A stretch of DNA of 41,127 bases from CAG-791 sp045113775 (GCA_045113775.1 JBGUJH010000014.1:1-41127), one strand, 5' to 3'. Positions 22,227 through 31,351 are shown, counted from the stretch's first letter. The notes: generated from the sequence alone by a model not told the origin. Translations and numbers: made by a program.

Positions 22227-23754
22227 TTTTGCCTCCTTTTTCCTGTCCCCCTGCCGGTGCGCCCTCTGCCGGCGCTCCTTCATCCAGGTCAAGGCCGTCG
22301 AGGTTCAAGGCAGGCTCTTCCATTTCCACGATGCCCTGCTCCGCCTTCAGGCGTGCGATCTCCGCATCCTTGTCCTCTCTGGTCCAGGTATCGCCGTACA
22401 GTTCCTCGACGGACTGTTCGATGGACATGACGCCGCCCTGCTTTGCTTTGACGATCACATCGACTGTGCTGCCGAAATCCGGCGAAGCATATTCCCCGAA
22501 CTTGACAGCAACATCGTATTCCCCGGCGCTGGGCCCATGAATCAAATCATTTACCTTCATGATCCGCTCGACCAAGAGCGGAAGCGCATCGTTAAGCGCG
22601 TCGACGATCTTTCCGCGGACGTGCATCGTGACTTTCTCCTTCTCCCTCTGCGCTTCCGCGTTGTCTGTCTTTTTAAGGTCAATTCCCAGCGTCGCGGGGC
22701 TCATGATGCCCTGCAGGACAAGGTCCATGAAGGACGCATAGCTGTTCACATACGCCTCATAGCTGATCTGGGGCTGTGAGACGTCGATCTTGTCCTGTGC
22801 CCCTTCCGTTTTCGTCGTCCCCACGGCAATGAAATCATTGTCGAAGGGGTTCGCCTCGATCAGCCGGCCGGTGTTGGGATCCCTGGGGACCATGTCCTCG
22901 GGGATGTACCGCTTCACGCGCCCCATACGGACCGCGTCCAGCCATTGGCTGATCACTTCGTCGAGGGCGTCGAGGGCGTCCGTCTTCGCGTCGAACAGCG
23001 CTTTGCCGCGTCCCGGCCATTTCCCGCTGCGGAAGATGATCAGCGGGACGGCCATCATGAAGTCTCCGTTGAAGGTGGTGTCCTGTAATCCTGCGATCTC
23101 CTCCACCTCGGACAGCTCGACCTGCTTCCCGTCTTCGCTGAAAAGCCGGTACCGGACATATCCTATGCCGTACTCCTCTTCAAGCCTGTATTCCTTCTCC
23201 CCCTGCTTGTAAGGGGTATAGAACTTGACTGCCGTGACCTTCCTGCCCTTCATGACGAATTCCACGCTGTCAGCTTCGTAGAAAGCCACAATGGGATAGG
23301 GGCTGTCCTTATCAATGGAGATCTTGAAAGCGCCGTCAGCGGACGAGAGGGCGCCCGCAATGGCATCCCCGAGCACTCCGGAGAAGTCGCAGTCCTTCGC
23401 GATCTCCTCCCAGGTGTCCGCAATCGGGTGCGCATCGCCCGGTTCCCCGAAATCGATCCTGTCGAGGTCGGCCGTGATGATGTCTTTATAGCGGTCGACC
23501 ACGATCGAGACGATCCCGCTGTGGATCTTCCTGACCTTCCCGTACGGGACAGACGCCCAGAAGCGTGCCGTGTCCGTATCCCTCACGGATGCCTGCCGGA
23601 AGAACTGCGTCAGTTCCGACGGGTCACCGCGGTACCACAGCTGGTTTCGCAGGACGTTCGCCCGGAATGACAGTGGCTCCTCGATCGTGATGCGCCTCTC
23701 TGAGGCGGGTTTGATCTTCAGGAGCTTAAATACAAAATCGCGAAACCAGCCCAT
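22147..23754 (-). CDS. Portal protein (SPP1 gp6-like)
   Basis: The 535-residue protein follows the large terminase and precedes the minor capsid protein. It has an N-terminal wing region (NQLWYRGDPSELTQFFRQ, HSGIVSIVVDRYKDII), the stem segment (DALDALDEVISQWLDAVRMGRVKRYIPED) and a crown region (LLVERIMKVNDLIHG), then an acidic, Gly-rich C-terminal tail (residues about 475-535). Portals form the dodecameric DNA gate of the capsid. The acidic tail is probably disordered. The gene starts 48 bp after the terminase stop. Confidence 0.88.
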   Translation of the reverse strand: MGWFRDFVFKLLKIKPASERRITIEEPLSFRANVLRNQLWYRGDPSELTQFFRQASVRDTDTARFWASVPYGKVRKIHSGIVSIVVDRYKDIITADLDRIDFGEPGDAHPIADTWEEIAKDCDFSGVLGDAIAGALSSADGAFKISIDKDSPYPIVAFYEADSVEFVMKGRKVTAVKFYTPYKQGEKEYRLEEEYGIGYVRYRLFSEDGKQVELSEVEEIAGLQDTTFNGDFMMAVPLIIFRSGKWPGRGKALFDAKTDALDALDEVISQWLDAVRMGRVKRYIPEDMVPRDPNTGRLIEANPFDNDFIAVGTTKTEGAQDKIDVSQPQISYEAYVNSYASFMDLVLQGIMSPATLGIDLKKTDNAEAQREKEKVTMHVRGKIVDALNDALPLLVERIMKVNDLIHGPSAGEYDVAVKFGEYASPDFGSTVDVIVKAKQGGVMSIEQSVEELYGDTWTREDKDAEIARLKAEQGIVEMEEPALNLDGLDLDEGAPAEGAPAGGQEKGGKNGDSRDRKEGVQDDGEAGKGSSGAGR

Positions 23755-23802
23755 TTTGGGTTCCTCCTTCGTCTCCTACTCGATTCCATGCAGGTCTCAG
23801 TC

Positions 23803-25227
23803 TCATAAAGGTTTCCTCTGGTGCCTACCGGTCCCGATTTTCTTCTCGTAAGGGAGCCATCCGTACTGGACAGCGTTGACCATGTGGTCGTTCCTGTCCT
23901 CTGGCTCGTTGTCCTTGTCCTCTTTCCAGCTGTATGTCTCCAACTCATGGATGTATGTCCTGCAGTGGTCAATCACATAAAAACACGGCTCGGAGCCTGC
24001 GTCCGCAAACCATCCGAGCTGTGCATTGATCCTGTCTATGATCTTCTCTTTTTTCCATGCGCCGATGAAATTGTAGATGCTGCCATAGATCCGCTTGTGC
24101 TTCAGGCACTCCGTAATAGTCGCCTGGTCAGCGGAATCTATGAATACATCCTTCGCGAAGCCCCATTCCTTCCTGTTGCGATCGAGGAAATCTATGAGTA
24201 TCTTCACCGTATCCGACGGCGCGATCGGGACGGTCAGCTGGGCATTGTTGAATACCTTCTCATCCAGGACAACACAGCGCCCCCTGTTCGTGATCCCGAG
24301 GAACGCCATGGCGATCGTATCGGGTGACTGCTGGGAGTAGGCCGTGTCCACTGCTGCTGAGAAGTACAGGAACCGTTCCGCCTGACGGAGCTGCTCCCGC
24401 GTGAGCCTGCGGTCGGAATCTCTTGTTTTGAACTGCTCCGCCCAGGCTTTTGTCCGGACATGCTTCTTCGGGTCGAAGTTCGAGAAAACAAGGCCGGTCG
24501 CTTTCCCGCGCAGGCCCTGCACCTTGTTCTTCCAGATCTTCGTTCCGACAGGCACGGTGCTTATGATCTGCTCCCGCTTCTCCTTTGTCAGTCCATAGTT
24601 ATCATCAAACGTAAAGAACCAGTGCACCCATCCCGGATGCGCTGGCTCCTTCAGTTCGTCCAGTATCTCCTGCGGCGTGTCCCTCTGCCACTGCCTGACC
24701 GGCCGGCACCGGTTGATAAACTCCTTGTAGACCGGCAGCTCCGGATCATCAGGGTTAAGTGTGCACAGGGTGTAATCGGCACGCATGACAGATTCACGGA
24801 CAAAGTCCATGTTTGCCGTGTTCACCTCATCGATGTACAGGCATCCATATTGTCCGCCAAGGGCATCGCGCCATCTCTGCGCGTCACGATAACCCACGAC
24901 AAAAATGATCCTGTCCCCGCCTGTCGCATGCACGATCAGGTGCGGCATGCGGTACTCTCCAGAGCCGTTTCCCCTATACTCCACGAGTTTCCCGAAATCA
25001 TCCAGTATACCAAGGTCTTTCTGGATGATGTTCTTCTCGGCCGTGCCGGTATCGTCTGCGGCCAGAATGTGGAGTTTCTTCTTTGACATCCATACCTTCA
25101 GGATGAACTTATACAGTCCGACGGTAGTCTTTCCGCTGGCTGTTGTCCCCTCCATGCATTCGAACGCCGCCTGATTTGCCAGGAACGCTTTATACTTTGG
25201 GGAAATCAGGAGTTTCTCACTACTCAT
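23803..25227 (-). CDS. Terminase large subunit
   Basis: The 474-residue motor/nuclease packages DNA into the prohead. Visible motifs are the Walker A EGTTASGKTT (about residues 27-36), Walker B CLYIDEV (about 129-135), a C motif at CTLNPDDPE, and a nuclease domain with SAAVDTAYSQQSPDT, VFIDSAD and a late NDHMVNAVQY. Length and motif spacing are normal. The start overlaps the small subunit stop by 8 bases. Headful versus cohesive-end packaging cannot be decided from sequence. Confidence 0.92.
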   Translation of the reverse strand: MSSEKLLISPKYKAFLANQAAFECMEGTTASGKTTVGLYKFILKVWMSKKKLHILAADDTGTAEKNIIQKDLGILDDFGKLVEYRGNGSGEYRMPHLIVHATGGDRIIFVVGYRDAQRWRDALGGQYGCLYIDEVNTANMDFVRESVMRADYTLCTLNPDDPELPVYKEFINRCRPVRQWQRDTPQEILDELKEPAHPGWVHWFFTFDDNYGLTKEKREQIISTVPVGTKIWKNKVQGLRGKATGLVFSNFDPKKHVRTKAWAEQFKTRDSDRRLTREQLRQAERFLYFSAAVDTAYSQQSPDTIAMAFLGITNRGRCVVLDEKVFNNAQLTVPIAPSDTVKILIDFLDRNRKEWGFAKDVFIDSADQATITECLKHKRIYGSIYNFIGAWKKEKIIDRINAQLGWFADAGSEPCFYVIDHCRTYIHELETYSWKEDKDNEPEDRNDHMVNAVQYGWLPYEKKIGTGRHQRKPL

Positions 25228-25699
25228 CTCCTCCCATGTCCTTCAGCTGACGCAGAACCTCGTCAACCTTCTTCTGGTCCTCCTCAATGCCGCCGATCGT
25301 CACATCGCGCTTGTCGCGCCATTCTTCAGGCTTACGGTTCTTGAGCCAGAAGATCGCCGCAGTAACATCCGGAGTCACTTCTTCCTCCGTCTCCTTCGTC
25401 ACGACCATTTCCCGCTTCCCGGTTTTCCGGTTCAGGCGGAGCTCCCTGGTCTGCTTCTTCACCCGGTACCCGACCGCCCGTCTGTACAGGGCGCTCTCCA
25501 CTTCCCGGTCTGCTACGTCTTTGCCCTTTTTTAGGGCGTTACAAATGTCACCATACTTTTCGCACCACACATACAGTGTTTTCCGGGAAATTCCCATATT
25601 GCGGGACACCTGCTCATCTGTCAGCCCGTCCCTTGCCCAGCCTTCAATCAGGAGCAGTCCTTCTTTGGTCCTCCAGCGTTCATATCTGCCCTTCGCCAT
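25220..25699 (-). CDS. Terminase small subunit
   Basis: The 159-residue DNA-binding protein starts MAKGRYERWRTKEGLLLIEG, then has a helix-turn-helix (GLTDEQVSRNMGISRKTLYVW) of the small terminase type. Basic regions and AIFWLKNRKPEEWRDKRD follow, common in Firmicutes small terminases. It would recognise the packaging start. AGGAGGTGATCC lies before the ATG at 25699; the upstream in-frame ATG at 25726 lacks a site. Confidence 0.88.
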   Translation of the reverse strand: MAKGRYERWRTKEGLLLIEGWARDGLTDEQVSRNMGISRKTLYVWCEKYGDICNALKKGKDVADREVESALYRRAVGYRVKKQTRELRLNRKTGKREMVVTKETEEEVTPDVTAAIFWLKNRKPEEWRDKRDVTIGGIEEDQKKVDEVLRQLKDMGGDE

Positions 25700-26141
25700 C
25701 AGGATCACCTCCTGCCGTTGCGCCATCTGCCGGCGCTGCTAATTCCAGGCCTACCTCTGCCCAGAAAATGCCATACTTCCTCACGATCGTACTGAAGTCA
25801 TTTATATCATGCGGATTGGTCGTGAATTCTCCCTTGTCGTTCATGCCAATATGGAGCAGCTCGTGGTAGAGCAGCACGTCCATCTCCGCGTCCGTGAAGC
25901 CTTCTGTGTTCACTTCGTAGATCACAATCAGGAAGTCGTATGGCATCAGGACCTTGAAGAGGTTCGGAACCTTGACACACTGCCCGCATACCGGCCTGCG
26001 GTGGCTCTTTTTCTCTTTGTCGGATGCCAGGTAAGCAATGCGCACTCCTTCGTTCTCGATCCACGCAAGATCAGCGTGCTCGCTGATCACACGCTTAGCG
26101 CGTTCTTCATATTCCGGTGCGATGATCACATTCTCAGTCAT
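25680..26141 (-). CDS. Putative phage metallopeptidase
   Basis: The 153-residue protein contains VLLYHELLHIG, a HExxH zinc-binding motif, and a CGQCVKV zinc-like pair. This matches a short phage-specific metallopeptidase family often found beside terminase genes. Its substrate is unknown; roles in capsid maturation or host takeover have been suggested for neighbours of packaging genes, without proof here. It is the first gene of the late transcript and overlaps the small terminase start. The ATG at 26141 follows GGAAGAAGG; upstream in-frame sequence lies in the structured leader. Confidence 0.72.
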   Translation of the reverse strand: MTENVIIAPEYEERAKRVISEHADLAWIENEGVRIAYLASDKEKKSHRRPVCGQCVKVPNLFKVLMPYDFLIVIYEVNTEGFTDAEMDVLLYHELLHIGMNDKGEFTTNPHDINDFSTIVRKYGIFWAEVGLELAAPADGATAGGDPDGEGQI

Positions 26142-26193
26142 GTCTGCCTTCTTCCTGCCCCTTCTGCCTTCTGTGCATATTACGAGCACGAAA

Positions 26194-26240
26194 AGAGCCG
26201 GCCCGCTGTCAGGGGAACGGTTCTGACAGCTGCCGACTCT
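26194..26240 (-). terminator. Strong hairpin in the late leader, terminator-like
   Basis: Arms at 26194-26212 and 26223-26240 pair over the sequence AGAGYCGGC, a small bulge, and GCTGTCAG, around a 10-base loop. On the - strand it ends CTCTTTTCG; on the + strand it is also followed by TTCTTT, so it could act both ways. It lies between the late promoter candidate and the first late gene, where a late regulator could control read-through. Confidence 0.65.
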
Positions 26241-26246
26241 TTCTTT

Positions 26247-26279
26247 GCCCAAAAGGAAATGGGATTCATATGGTTGGGC
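26247..26279 (-). other. Second hairpin of the late leader
   Basis: GCCCAA at 26247-26252 and TTGGGC at 26274-26279 are perfect inverted copies around a 21-base spacer. Read on the - strand it comes before the terminator-like hairpin. The two together make the first 110 bases of the late transcript highly structured. Confidence 0.4.
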
Positions 26280-26302
26280 TCCCACATACGAGCTCCACTA
26301 TT

Positions 26303-26335
26303 ATTATAAACCGAAAAAACCGAAAAAAACGAAAA
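26303..26335 (-). promoter_or_regulatory. Late promoter candidate with tandem T-rich repeats
   Basis: On the - strand a perfect TATAAT (26303-26308) lacks a -35 hexamer. Directly upstream are two tandem TTTTTTCGG copies and a third partial one (26311-26335). A promoter with only a -10 box preceded by repeats suggests activation by a phage protein, most simply the ArpU-like product encoded just upstream at 26411-26809. Farther up, TCGCTGA/TCAGCGA (26366-26372 and 26411-26417) form an inverted repeat overlapping the end of that gene. Confidence 0.5.
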
Positions 26336-26410
26336 TTTTTCATAAAGCGTTCTATACTAATTAAGTCGCTGATTATTTGTTAAATTGACAGACTATTTAT
26401 AAACACTTTT

Positions 26411-26809
26411 TCAGCGAATCTTCATAAGTTTAAAATACCTGTCCCGGATCGCGACACGAGGGTAGTCCTCATTGTTTCCGTATCCGATGCTGGCCGCTAC
26501 GGCCCGCCATGTCCTGCCCTTGCGGTAATAGAGGTCGAAGACCATGCGGGTCTGATCGTCTTTTATATCATCGATCCAATTATCCACAGCCTCAACCTGC
26601 TTTTTCTTTTTCCGCAGCCTGGCGCGCAACTGATCGTACCGGACAGTCCCTGCTCCCGTGATCACGCGGGTATGTGCGTAGCCGCTGCGGTAGTCTTTTA
26701 CCGTGTCAGAGACAACTTCCTTTTTAGCCTCATGAAGCTCAGCCTCGAGATATGGTATCGCTCTTTTGTTCTTCCTGTAGTCTTTGAGCATTACCCTCGT
26801 AATCTTCAT
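26411..26809 (-). CDS. ArpU/RinA-like phage late transcription regulator
   Basis: The 132-residue protein has an N-terminal helical region (KNKRAIPYLEAELHEAKKEV) and a C-terminal sigma-region-4-like helix-turn-helix (MVFDLYYRKGRTWRAVAASIGY, then RDRYFKLMKIR). It is the last gene of the early block and lies directly before the late promoter region and packaging genes, the usual slot of ArpU/RinA-type activators. AGAGGGACAGGG precedes the ATG. The family match is by motif memory. Confidence 0.72.
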   Translation of the reverse strand: MKITRVMLKDYRKNKRAIPYLEAELHEAKKEVVSDTVKDYRSGYAHTRVITGAGTVRYDQLRARLRKKKKQVEAVDNWIDDIKDDQTRMVFDLYYRKGRTWRAVAASIGYGNNEDYPRVAIRDRYFKLMKIR

Positions 26810-26824
26810 TCCCTGTCCCTCTCA

Positions 26825-28036
26825 TTAGTCTGCGATGTTACCCATTACTTTGAGCTGGTTCACGATAAATCCAAGGGAAAGGACCTGTTCCGACATCCTG
26901 TACCAGTTCTTTTCAGTGAGGCTCTGCCTGATCTCTTCCAACTTTTCCTCTACGTCAGAAACTGCCCGGTCATATTCTGCCTTCCTGTTGTACTCCGGCA
27001 GGACTGCATCCTCCCCCTGATTTTCTCTTTTTATCCTGTTCTTTTGCGCCGGCGCAATTGCTTCCGGTTCCTTTTTCTCTGCTTCTGAGCATCCCTCTAC
27101 CGTGTCTTCTTCTGTCTCTATTTGCTGAGCCGGCCTTTCTGACGCCCTTTCCGGTTCTCTGCTCTCTTCAACAGCCTCTGCCCCCGGCAGATTCCCGGAA
27201 ACCGGCTGAGGTTTCGGTGTATCCGGTTTCTGCTCCTGAACCTGCTGAGGTTCCTGTGTTTCCGGTTCCTGCGCTAGAGCTGTCCGGGTTTCCGTGATTT
27301 CTGCTTCTTTGGTCTCGGACTCTGGTTCCGGAACCGGCTCCTCAAAGTAGTTTGCGTAGGTGTCCGCACCGGCCGAGCCCGCAAATACTCCGTCGATCAG
27401 ATCTCGGAACTCTTCCCAAGTGTATGTGACTGTCTCCCCGCCGAATTTCTTTGTCTTGACATTCTCTGGGTAGAAGAACAGCATATACATGCCTTTGCGG
27501 AAGACCTTGTTCCCGGAAGGGTTCAGGATGTCCTTTGTGACCTGTCCGCTGCCGTCATACAGCATGTTGAGTTCTTCCCTGTTATCCCGGAAATAGCTTT
27601 CCAGCAGGCTCCTGATGTCGTCCGCTATGCCCTTCGCCGGCTCCTGCTTGTTGAACTGTTTCAACTCCCTCACATCCGCCCTTGATGTCTCAGGCGTGAC
27701 CAGCTCAAGGTCTTGTTCGGGAAGCCCGAGGAGTTCGCCCATGATACTCTGTTTGAACCCGATGAACTGTGGATCCAGACGTTCGGAGTATCCGCCCAGG
27801 CTGAAGCGCTCGTTGATAGCCATAAACCTGCTGACGGTCGATGCGTTCAAGCCGTACTCTGCTTTGGCAAATTCAGCGGGGGGCTTGTAACCATCCTGCT
27901 CGTAGCCTCTGCTTTCTTCGATCCTGCGCAGGCAGTACCCCACACGGATAAATCCTGTCTTCAGGTTGCTCAGCTCCCTCTCAAGCGACTGCTTCATTTC
28001 GAGCCAGTCATTCAATGTCATCTGCATGTATTCCAT
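26825..28036 (-). CDS. DNA-binding-like phage protein with Pro/Glu-rich linker
   Basis: The 403-residue protein has an N-terminal region (EMKQSLERELSNLKTGFIRVGYCLRRIEE, then AEYGLNASTVSRFMAINERFS) containing a helix-turn-helix resembling DUF3102/ParB-like proteins. A middle domain (GNKVFRKGMYMLFFYPENVK, YTWEEFRDLIDGVF) follows, then a long Pro/Glu/Gln-rich linker (residues about 233-340), and a C-terminal helical region (YDRAVSDVEEKLEEIRQSL). Proteins of this type occur in Clostridia phages and conjugative elements near PcfJ. Its role may be in replication control or partition, but this is inferred. AGGAGCAGAT precedes the ATG. Confidence 0.6.
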   Translation of the reverse strand: MEYMQMTLNDWLEMKQSLERELSNLKTGFIRVGYCLRRIEESRGYEQDGYKPPAEFAKAEYGLNASTVSRFMAINERFSLGGYSERLDPQFIGFKQSIMGELLGLPEQDLELVTPETSRADVRELKQFNKQEPAKGIADDIRSLLESYFRDNREELNMLYDGSGQVTKDILNPSGNKVFRKGMYMLFFYPENVKTKKFGGETVTYTWEEFRDLIDGVFAGSAGADTYANYFEEPVPEPESETKEAEITETRTALAQEPETQEPQQVQEQKPDTPKPQPVSGNLPGAEAVEESREPERASERPAQQIETEEDTVEGCSEAEKKEPEAIAPAQKNRIKRENQGEDAVLPEYNRKAEYDRAVSDVEEKLEEIRQSLTEKNWYRMSEQVLSLGFIVNQLKVMGNIAD

Positions 28037-28045
28037 ATCTGCTCC

Positions 28046-30184
28046 TTACATTGCTTCGATCAGGTCCGCTTCCAGGACATCGACCAGAAGCTTTCCGGCC
28101 AGCGCGCCGCGCCATACTTTTTCCTGCTTGTCTCGCAATTCCTGATATTCCCTAATGCGCGTCTGCCGGCTGACCTCTGCCAGTCTCCTGTCCTCCTCGC
28201 CGATCCGGTCCCTGACCACCCGCTGCCACTCCCGAATGAAAGGGCTGTACTCTTTCACGTCCTCTTTATTCTGGTTGTTTCCTGTGGTCCGCTGCTGGCG
28301 GATGGTGCCGCCGGGCTCGATCTCGAGAGTGTAGTAAGGTGTATCCTTCTGCGAAGATCTCCGGAGGAATACCAGATAGGTGATGTGGTTCTGGATGCGG
28401 TCAAAGTATCTGTCAGTGGTGTCGATGCAATGGCCGAGTGCACGGCCTTCATGAATGATGTCGATCACGTCAGCCGGAACCACTATGCTGAAGTCTTTGC
28501 CGTCATAGGTGTATTTGTCACGGATGGAATCCATGATCTTCTCCACGTCAGGGAATTTCTCCAGGATGCCCTCCGCCTTCCATTTCAGTTCCTCATGCTG
28601 CGCGTTCTTCACGCATGCGTCGTGTGCCGCTTTCAGATCCTTCGGCTTGTAAAACATTTCATGGGAAAGGTTGAGCCTCTGCTTCTTTGCCATGTCCAAA
28701 TAGTCGACCCATTCGCTTATGATCTGCCGGCGCGATTCCTTCTGCAGCTTTGACTGCTTCCTGATGTAATTTGCAAAGACATCCGGGGACTTCACGTATG
28801 ACAGGATCCTCCACACTTCATCGTCGTTACAGTGGATCCCGTGTTTCCCGAGTTCGATAATGTTGGCCTGCGAGATCTTCTTTCCGATCCGCTGCTCATA
28901 CTGGAGCCAGCCCAGGGCATTCAGACCACCGTCCATCTGGCGGAGGCGGTTCACCCTGTCATGGGTGAGCCGGAGCACTTCCTGCGACGTCGTCCCGTCT
29001 ATATTCATCTTGGTTTCGGAAAGCGGATACATGTACGTCATCATCTCTGCGGCAAGCCTGTAAAAGCCGCCTTTGATGATGTATTCCATGCATTGCATCC
29101 CGTGGTATTGGACGATCATGTGGTTGACGTTGAATTTCACGCCCTTCTCCGCGAGGATGCCCATGCCGCTGTGCGTGAGTGTTTCCGGCCAGCACTGCGC
29201 CATCTCCGGCAACGTTCCCGGATACAGATATCCTGACGTCATCCGACGGCTCCGGGCATTCGCGTCCCTGAAGCGGGGCGTGCCGTCACTGTGGACGCCG
29301 TCTTCGTAATAGACCGTGCCCCATGTTTTTCCGTTCGGGACGATCGCCCGGATCTGCTCGTCGATCTTGACCTGTGAGACGTGCTCCGGCGTCCATGTGC
29401 AGCGCGCCCTGAAGTGCCGTTCGACCCACCTTCCATGTACGCTGCACGGCTGCAGAAGGTAGAGGGCTGTCTCCGCGCTGTGCTCCGCCTTCTTGTACGT
29501 CGCCTTTACCGTCTTTCCGCATTTTGGGCATACTTTCATTCCGAGGCCCATGGATTTCTTCTGGCGCCACCTTTTCCCGCAAGCCGTGCAGGTGATCCTT
29601 GTCATCTTTGCCAGCTTTTCCTGGAAGAGGTGCCGGATCCCGAACACGTCCTCATGGATCCATCGATAAAAGTCCTGCGGTATGTCCGGGATGACCGCTG
29701 CCATCATGGTGTCGATGCGGGTCTGTTTGTTCGCCAGCTGACGGTAGCGCCTTTCGGCCATGATGTCGTGCTCCCAGTACATGATATCCTGTCCCAGATA
29801 CCCCTTCACTGCCTCCTTGTCCTCGTCCGTGTCATAGCACCAATCTATGCAGTCGCAGCCCCAGTTGGTCTCTGAGTAATTCGGTTGGGCTCCTGACACT
29901 ATATTCGCCACATTCTGCAGGATAAGCTGCTTCCAGTCTCCTGTCTCCATGATCAGCACCCTGTGGCTGTCCGCGCGTTTATCGGCAAAATACCGGGCTT
30001 TCAGCATCCCGTCCCGGAAGACGTCTATATTCAGGATATCGCTCTCTTCTGTCGGCCAGATGATCTGTGCCTTTGCGATGACATGGATCTCTTTCGTGCC
30101 ACGCCACCATTTACCGCCGTCATACCTGGTCGTGTACTCCGGAGGCTCGCACGGTTCAGAGCGCAGTACCTGCGATTTACGCAT
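28046..30184 (-). CDS. PcfJ-like protein
   Basis: The 712-residue protein has two CxxC pairs (CTACGKRW, CPKCGKTV) forming a zinc ribbon. The C-terminal part, VVPADVIDIIHEGRALGHCI, then ITYLVFLRRSS, TPYYTLEIEPGG and a GNNQNK region, is characteristic of the PcfJ family first named in conjugative plasmids. PcfJ proteins are widespread in Firmicutes and Bacteroidetes mobile elements and are of uncertain function, thought to act in DNA processing or replication. Start ATG overlaps the upstream DUF7666-like gene by 8 bases, with GGAGGTGATGGAGG before it. Confidence 0.78.
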   Translation of the reverse strand: MRKSQVLRSEPCEPPEYTTRYDGGKWWRGTKEIHVIAKAQIIWPTEESDILNIDVFRDGMLKARYFADKRADSHRVLIMETGDWKQLILQNVANIVSGAQPNYSETNWGCDCIDWCYDTDEDKEAVKGYLGQDIMYWEHDIMAERRYRQLANKQTRIDTMMAAVIPDIPQDFYRWIHEDVFGIRHLFQEKLAKMTRITCTACGKRWRQKKSMGLGMKVCPKCGKTVKATYKKAEHSAETALYLLQPCSVHGRWVERHFRARCTWTPEHVSQVKIDEQIRAIVPNGKTWGTVYYEDGVHSDGTPRFRDANARSRRMTSGYLYPGTLPEMAQCWPETLTHSGMGILAEKGVKFNVNHMIVQYHGMQCMEYIIKGGFYRLAAEMMTYMYPLSETKMNIDGTTSQEVLRLTHDRVNRLRQMDGGLNALGWLQYEQRIGKKISQANIIELGKHGIHCNDDEVWRILSYVKSPDVFANYIRKQSKLQKESRRQIISEWVDYLDMAKKQRLNLSHEMFYKPKDLKAAHDACVKNAQHEELKWKAEGILEKFPDVEKIMDSIRDKYTYDGKDFSIVVPADVIDIIHEGRALGHCIDTTDRYFDRIQNHITYLVFLRRSSQKDTPYYTLEIEPGGTIRQQRTTGNNQNKEDVKEYSPFIREWQRVVRDRIGEEDRRLAEVSRQTRIREYQELRDKQEKVWRGALAGKLLVDVLEADLIEAM

Positions 30185-30743
30185 CCTCCATCACCTCCTC
30201 CCCGTATACGTTATACATGACACCGGCCTTGTGGGCCGCGGTGCCGATCGTAAACACATTGCCTGCAAAGATCTGTCCCCGCGAGTCTTCTTTCAGAAGG
30301 CCTACGACATCGCCGTCCTCTCCCATAGCCATGGGCTCCAGACATCTCACGATGACAAAATGGTTCCTCCCGGCTTTTGCCGGCTTCCCGCTCACATGCG
30401 AGTTGATCCGCATATGCGGGTGATGGATCATGTAACTGCATGCCTCTGCCACAAATTCCTCGAGCGTCAACTGCCTCACAAGCCGGATCCGCGTACAGGA
30501 TATCTTGGAATCGACCCTGTCTTCATCGATATCGCCCGCCACCTCCACGATCCAGCACTGCGAGCTATCCCAGTCCGGATAATATGACAGGCAGTCAAGA
30601 GGGTTCTTCGCGCAGTGAAAACCATTCCGTACACAGTTGGCTTCCTGCTCCTCTGCCCATTCCCCCGGAATGTACTGATAGCACCCTCTGCCCCTTGTGC
30701 ATGTAAGATCCTTGTTGAACATCTTGTATGCATATTCGGCCAT
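30177..30743 (-). CDS. DUF7666-like protein
   Basis: The 188-residue protein reads AYKMFNKDLTCTRGRGCYQY, then ANCVRNGFHCAKNPLDCLSYY, CWIVEVAGDIDEDRVDSKISC and TRIRLVRQLTLEEFV. This is the pattern of the DUF7666 domain (a beta-rich module opening with a cysteine-containing conserved stretch, then a CENPLDC-like motif), frequent in phages and next to PcfJ. No biochemical function is established. GGAGGTGTGAT precedes the ATG at 30743; the more upstream start is within the previous gene. It forms an operon with PcfK-like and PcfJ-like genes. Confidence 0.75.
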   Translation of the reverse strand: MAEYAYKMFNKDLTCTRGRGCYQYIPGEWAEEQEANCVRNGFHCAKNPLDCLSYYPDWDSSQCWIVEVAGDIDEDRVDSKISCTRIRLVRQLTLEEFVAEACSYMIHHPHMRINSHVSGKPAKAGRNHFVIVRCLEPMAMGEDGDVVGLLKEDSRGQIFAGNVFTIGTAAHKAGVMYNVYGEEVMEDA

Positions 30744-30744
30744 A

Positions 30745-31284
30745 TCACACCTCCTGCAGGTAATACTCACGGATCAGCTGACGGGCAGTCCCCATGTTGG
30801 GGATCCCGATCCTGGTGTACTGCAGGTATCTCGGCTGTATCCCGTAGGCACTCAGGTTAATGTTCTGTTTCTTGATTTGTTCTTCAGCTGATTTCAGGAC
30901 TGCGGCGTCCACTTTTTTCTGGTTTGTCAGAGACCAAACGAGCAGCGTCCCGAGACAGTCCTTCAGGTTCTTGCCCTTCTTCCGGACGGCCGCTGCCATT
31001 GCCTCGCTCTCCATGCACTGTGCCTGGATGTAGTCCAGCCAATCTTCCATGACACCGACCATAACGATCCCCTGCTCCTCTATCTCCAGTTTTCCGATAG
31101 CCGCCGTCAGCCTGTCACACAGTTCCGGCAGTTCCGCCTCGCAGTAGGCGTCTGCGTATTCTGAGGGGATCCCGTTTTCTGCCGCGAGGGCCCGTATCCC
31201 TTCAAAATCCGCGGTGTTAAATAGTTCTTCCGCCTTTCGGTTAATCTCCGACGCGGAGTCAAATTCTCCATACTTCTCATACAT
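30745..31284 (-). CDS. Unidentified early protein, possibly PcfK-like
   Basis: The 179-residue acidic, mostly helical protein includes MEDWLDYIQAQCMESEAM, KGKNLKDCLGTLLVWSL and GTARQLIREYYLQE. The central part and the position directly before DUF7666/PcfJ genes recall PcfK-like proteins of Clostridia elements, but the match is weak and made from memory. It starts after an AAAGGAAAAGGG site. No membrane or metal motif is seen. Confidence 0.55.
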   Translation of the reverse strand: MYEKYGEFDSASEINRKAEELFNTADFEGIRALAAENGIPSEYADAYCEAELPELCDRLTAAIGKLEIEEQGIVMVGVMEDWLDYIQAQCMESEAMAAAVRKKGKNLKDCLGTLLVWSLTNQKKVDAAVLKSAEEQIKKQNINLSAYGIQPRYLQYTRIGIPNMGTARQLIREYYLQEV

Positions 31285-31351
31285 AATCTTCCCTTTTCCT
31301 TTCTGCGGTTCTTTACAAATATTTCTTGTATCCTGTGCGAAAATACCTTGA

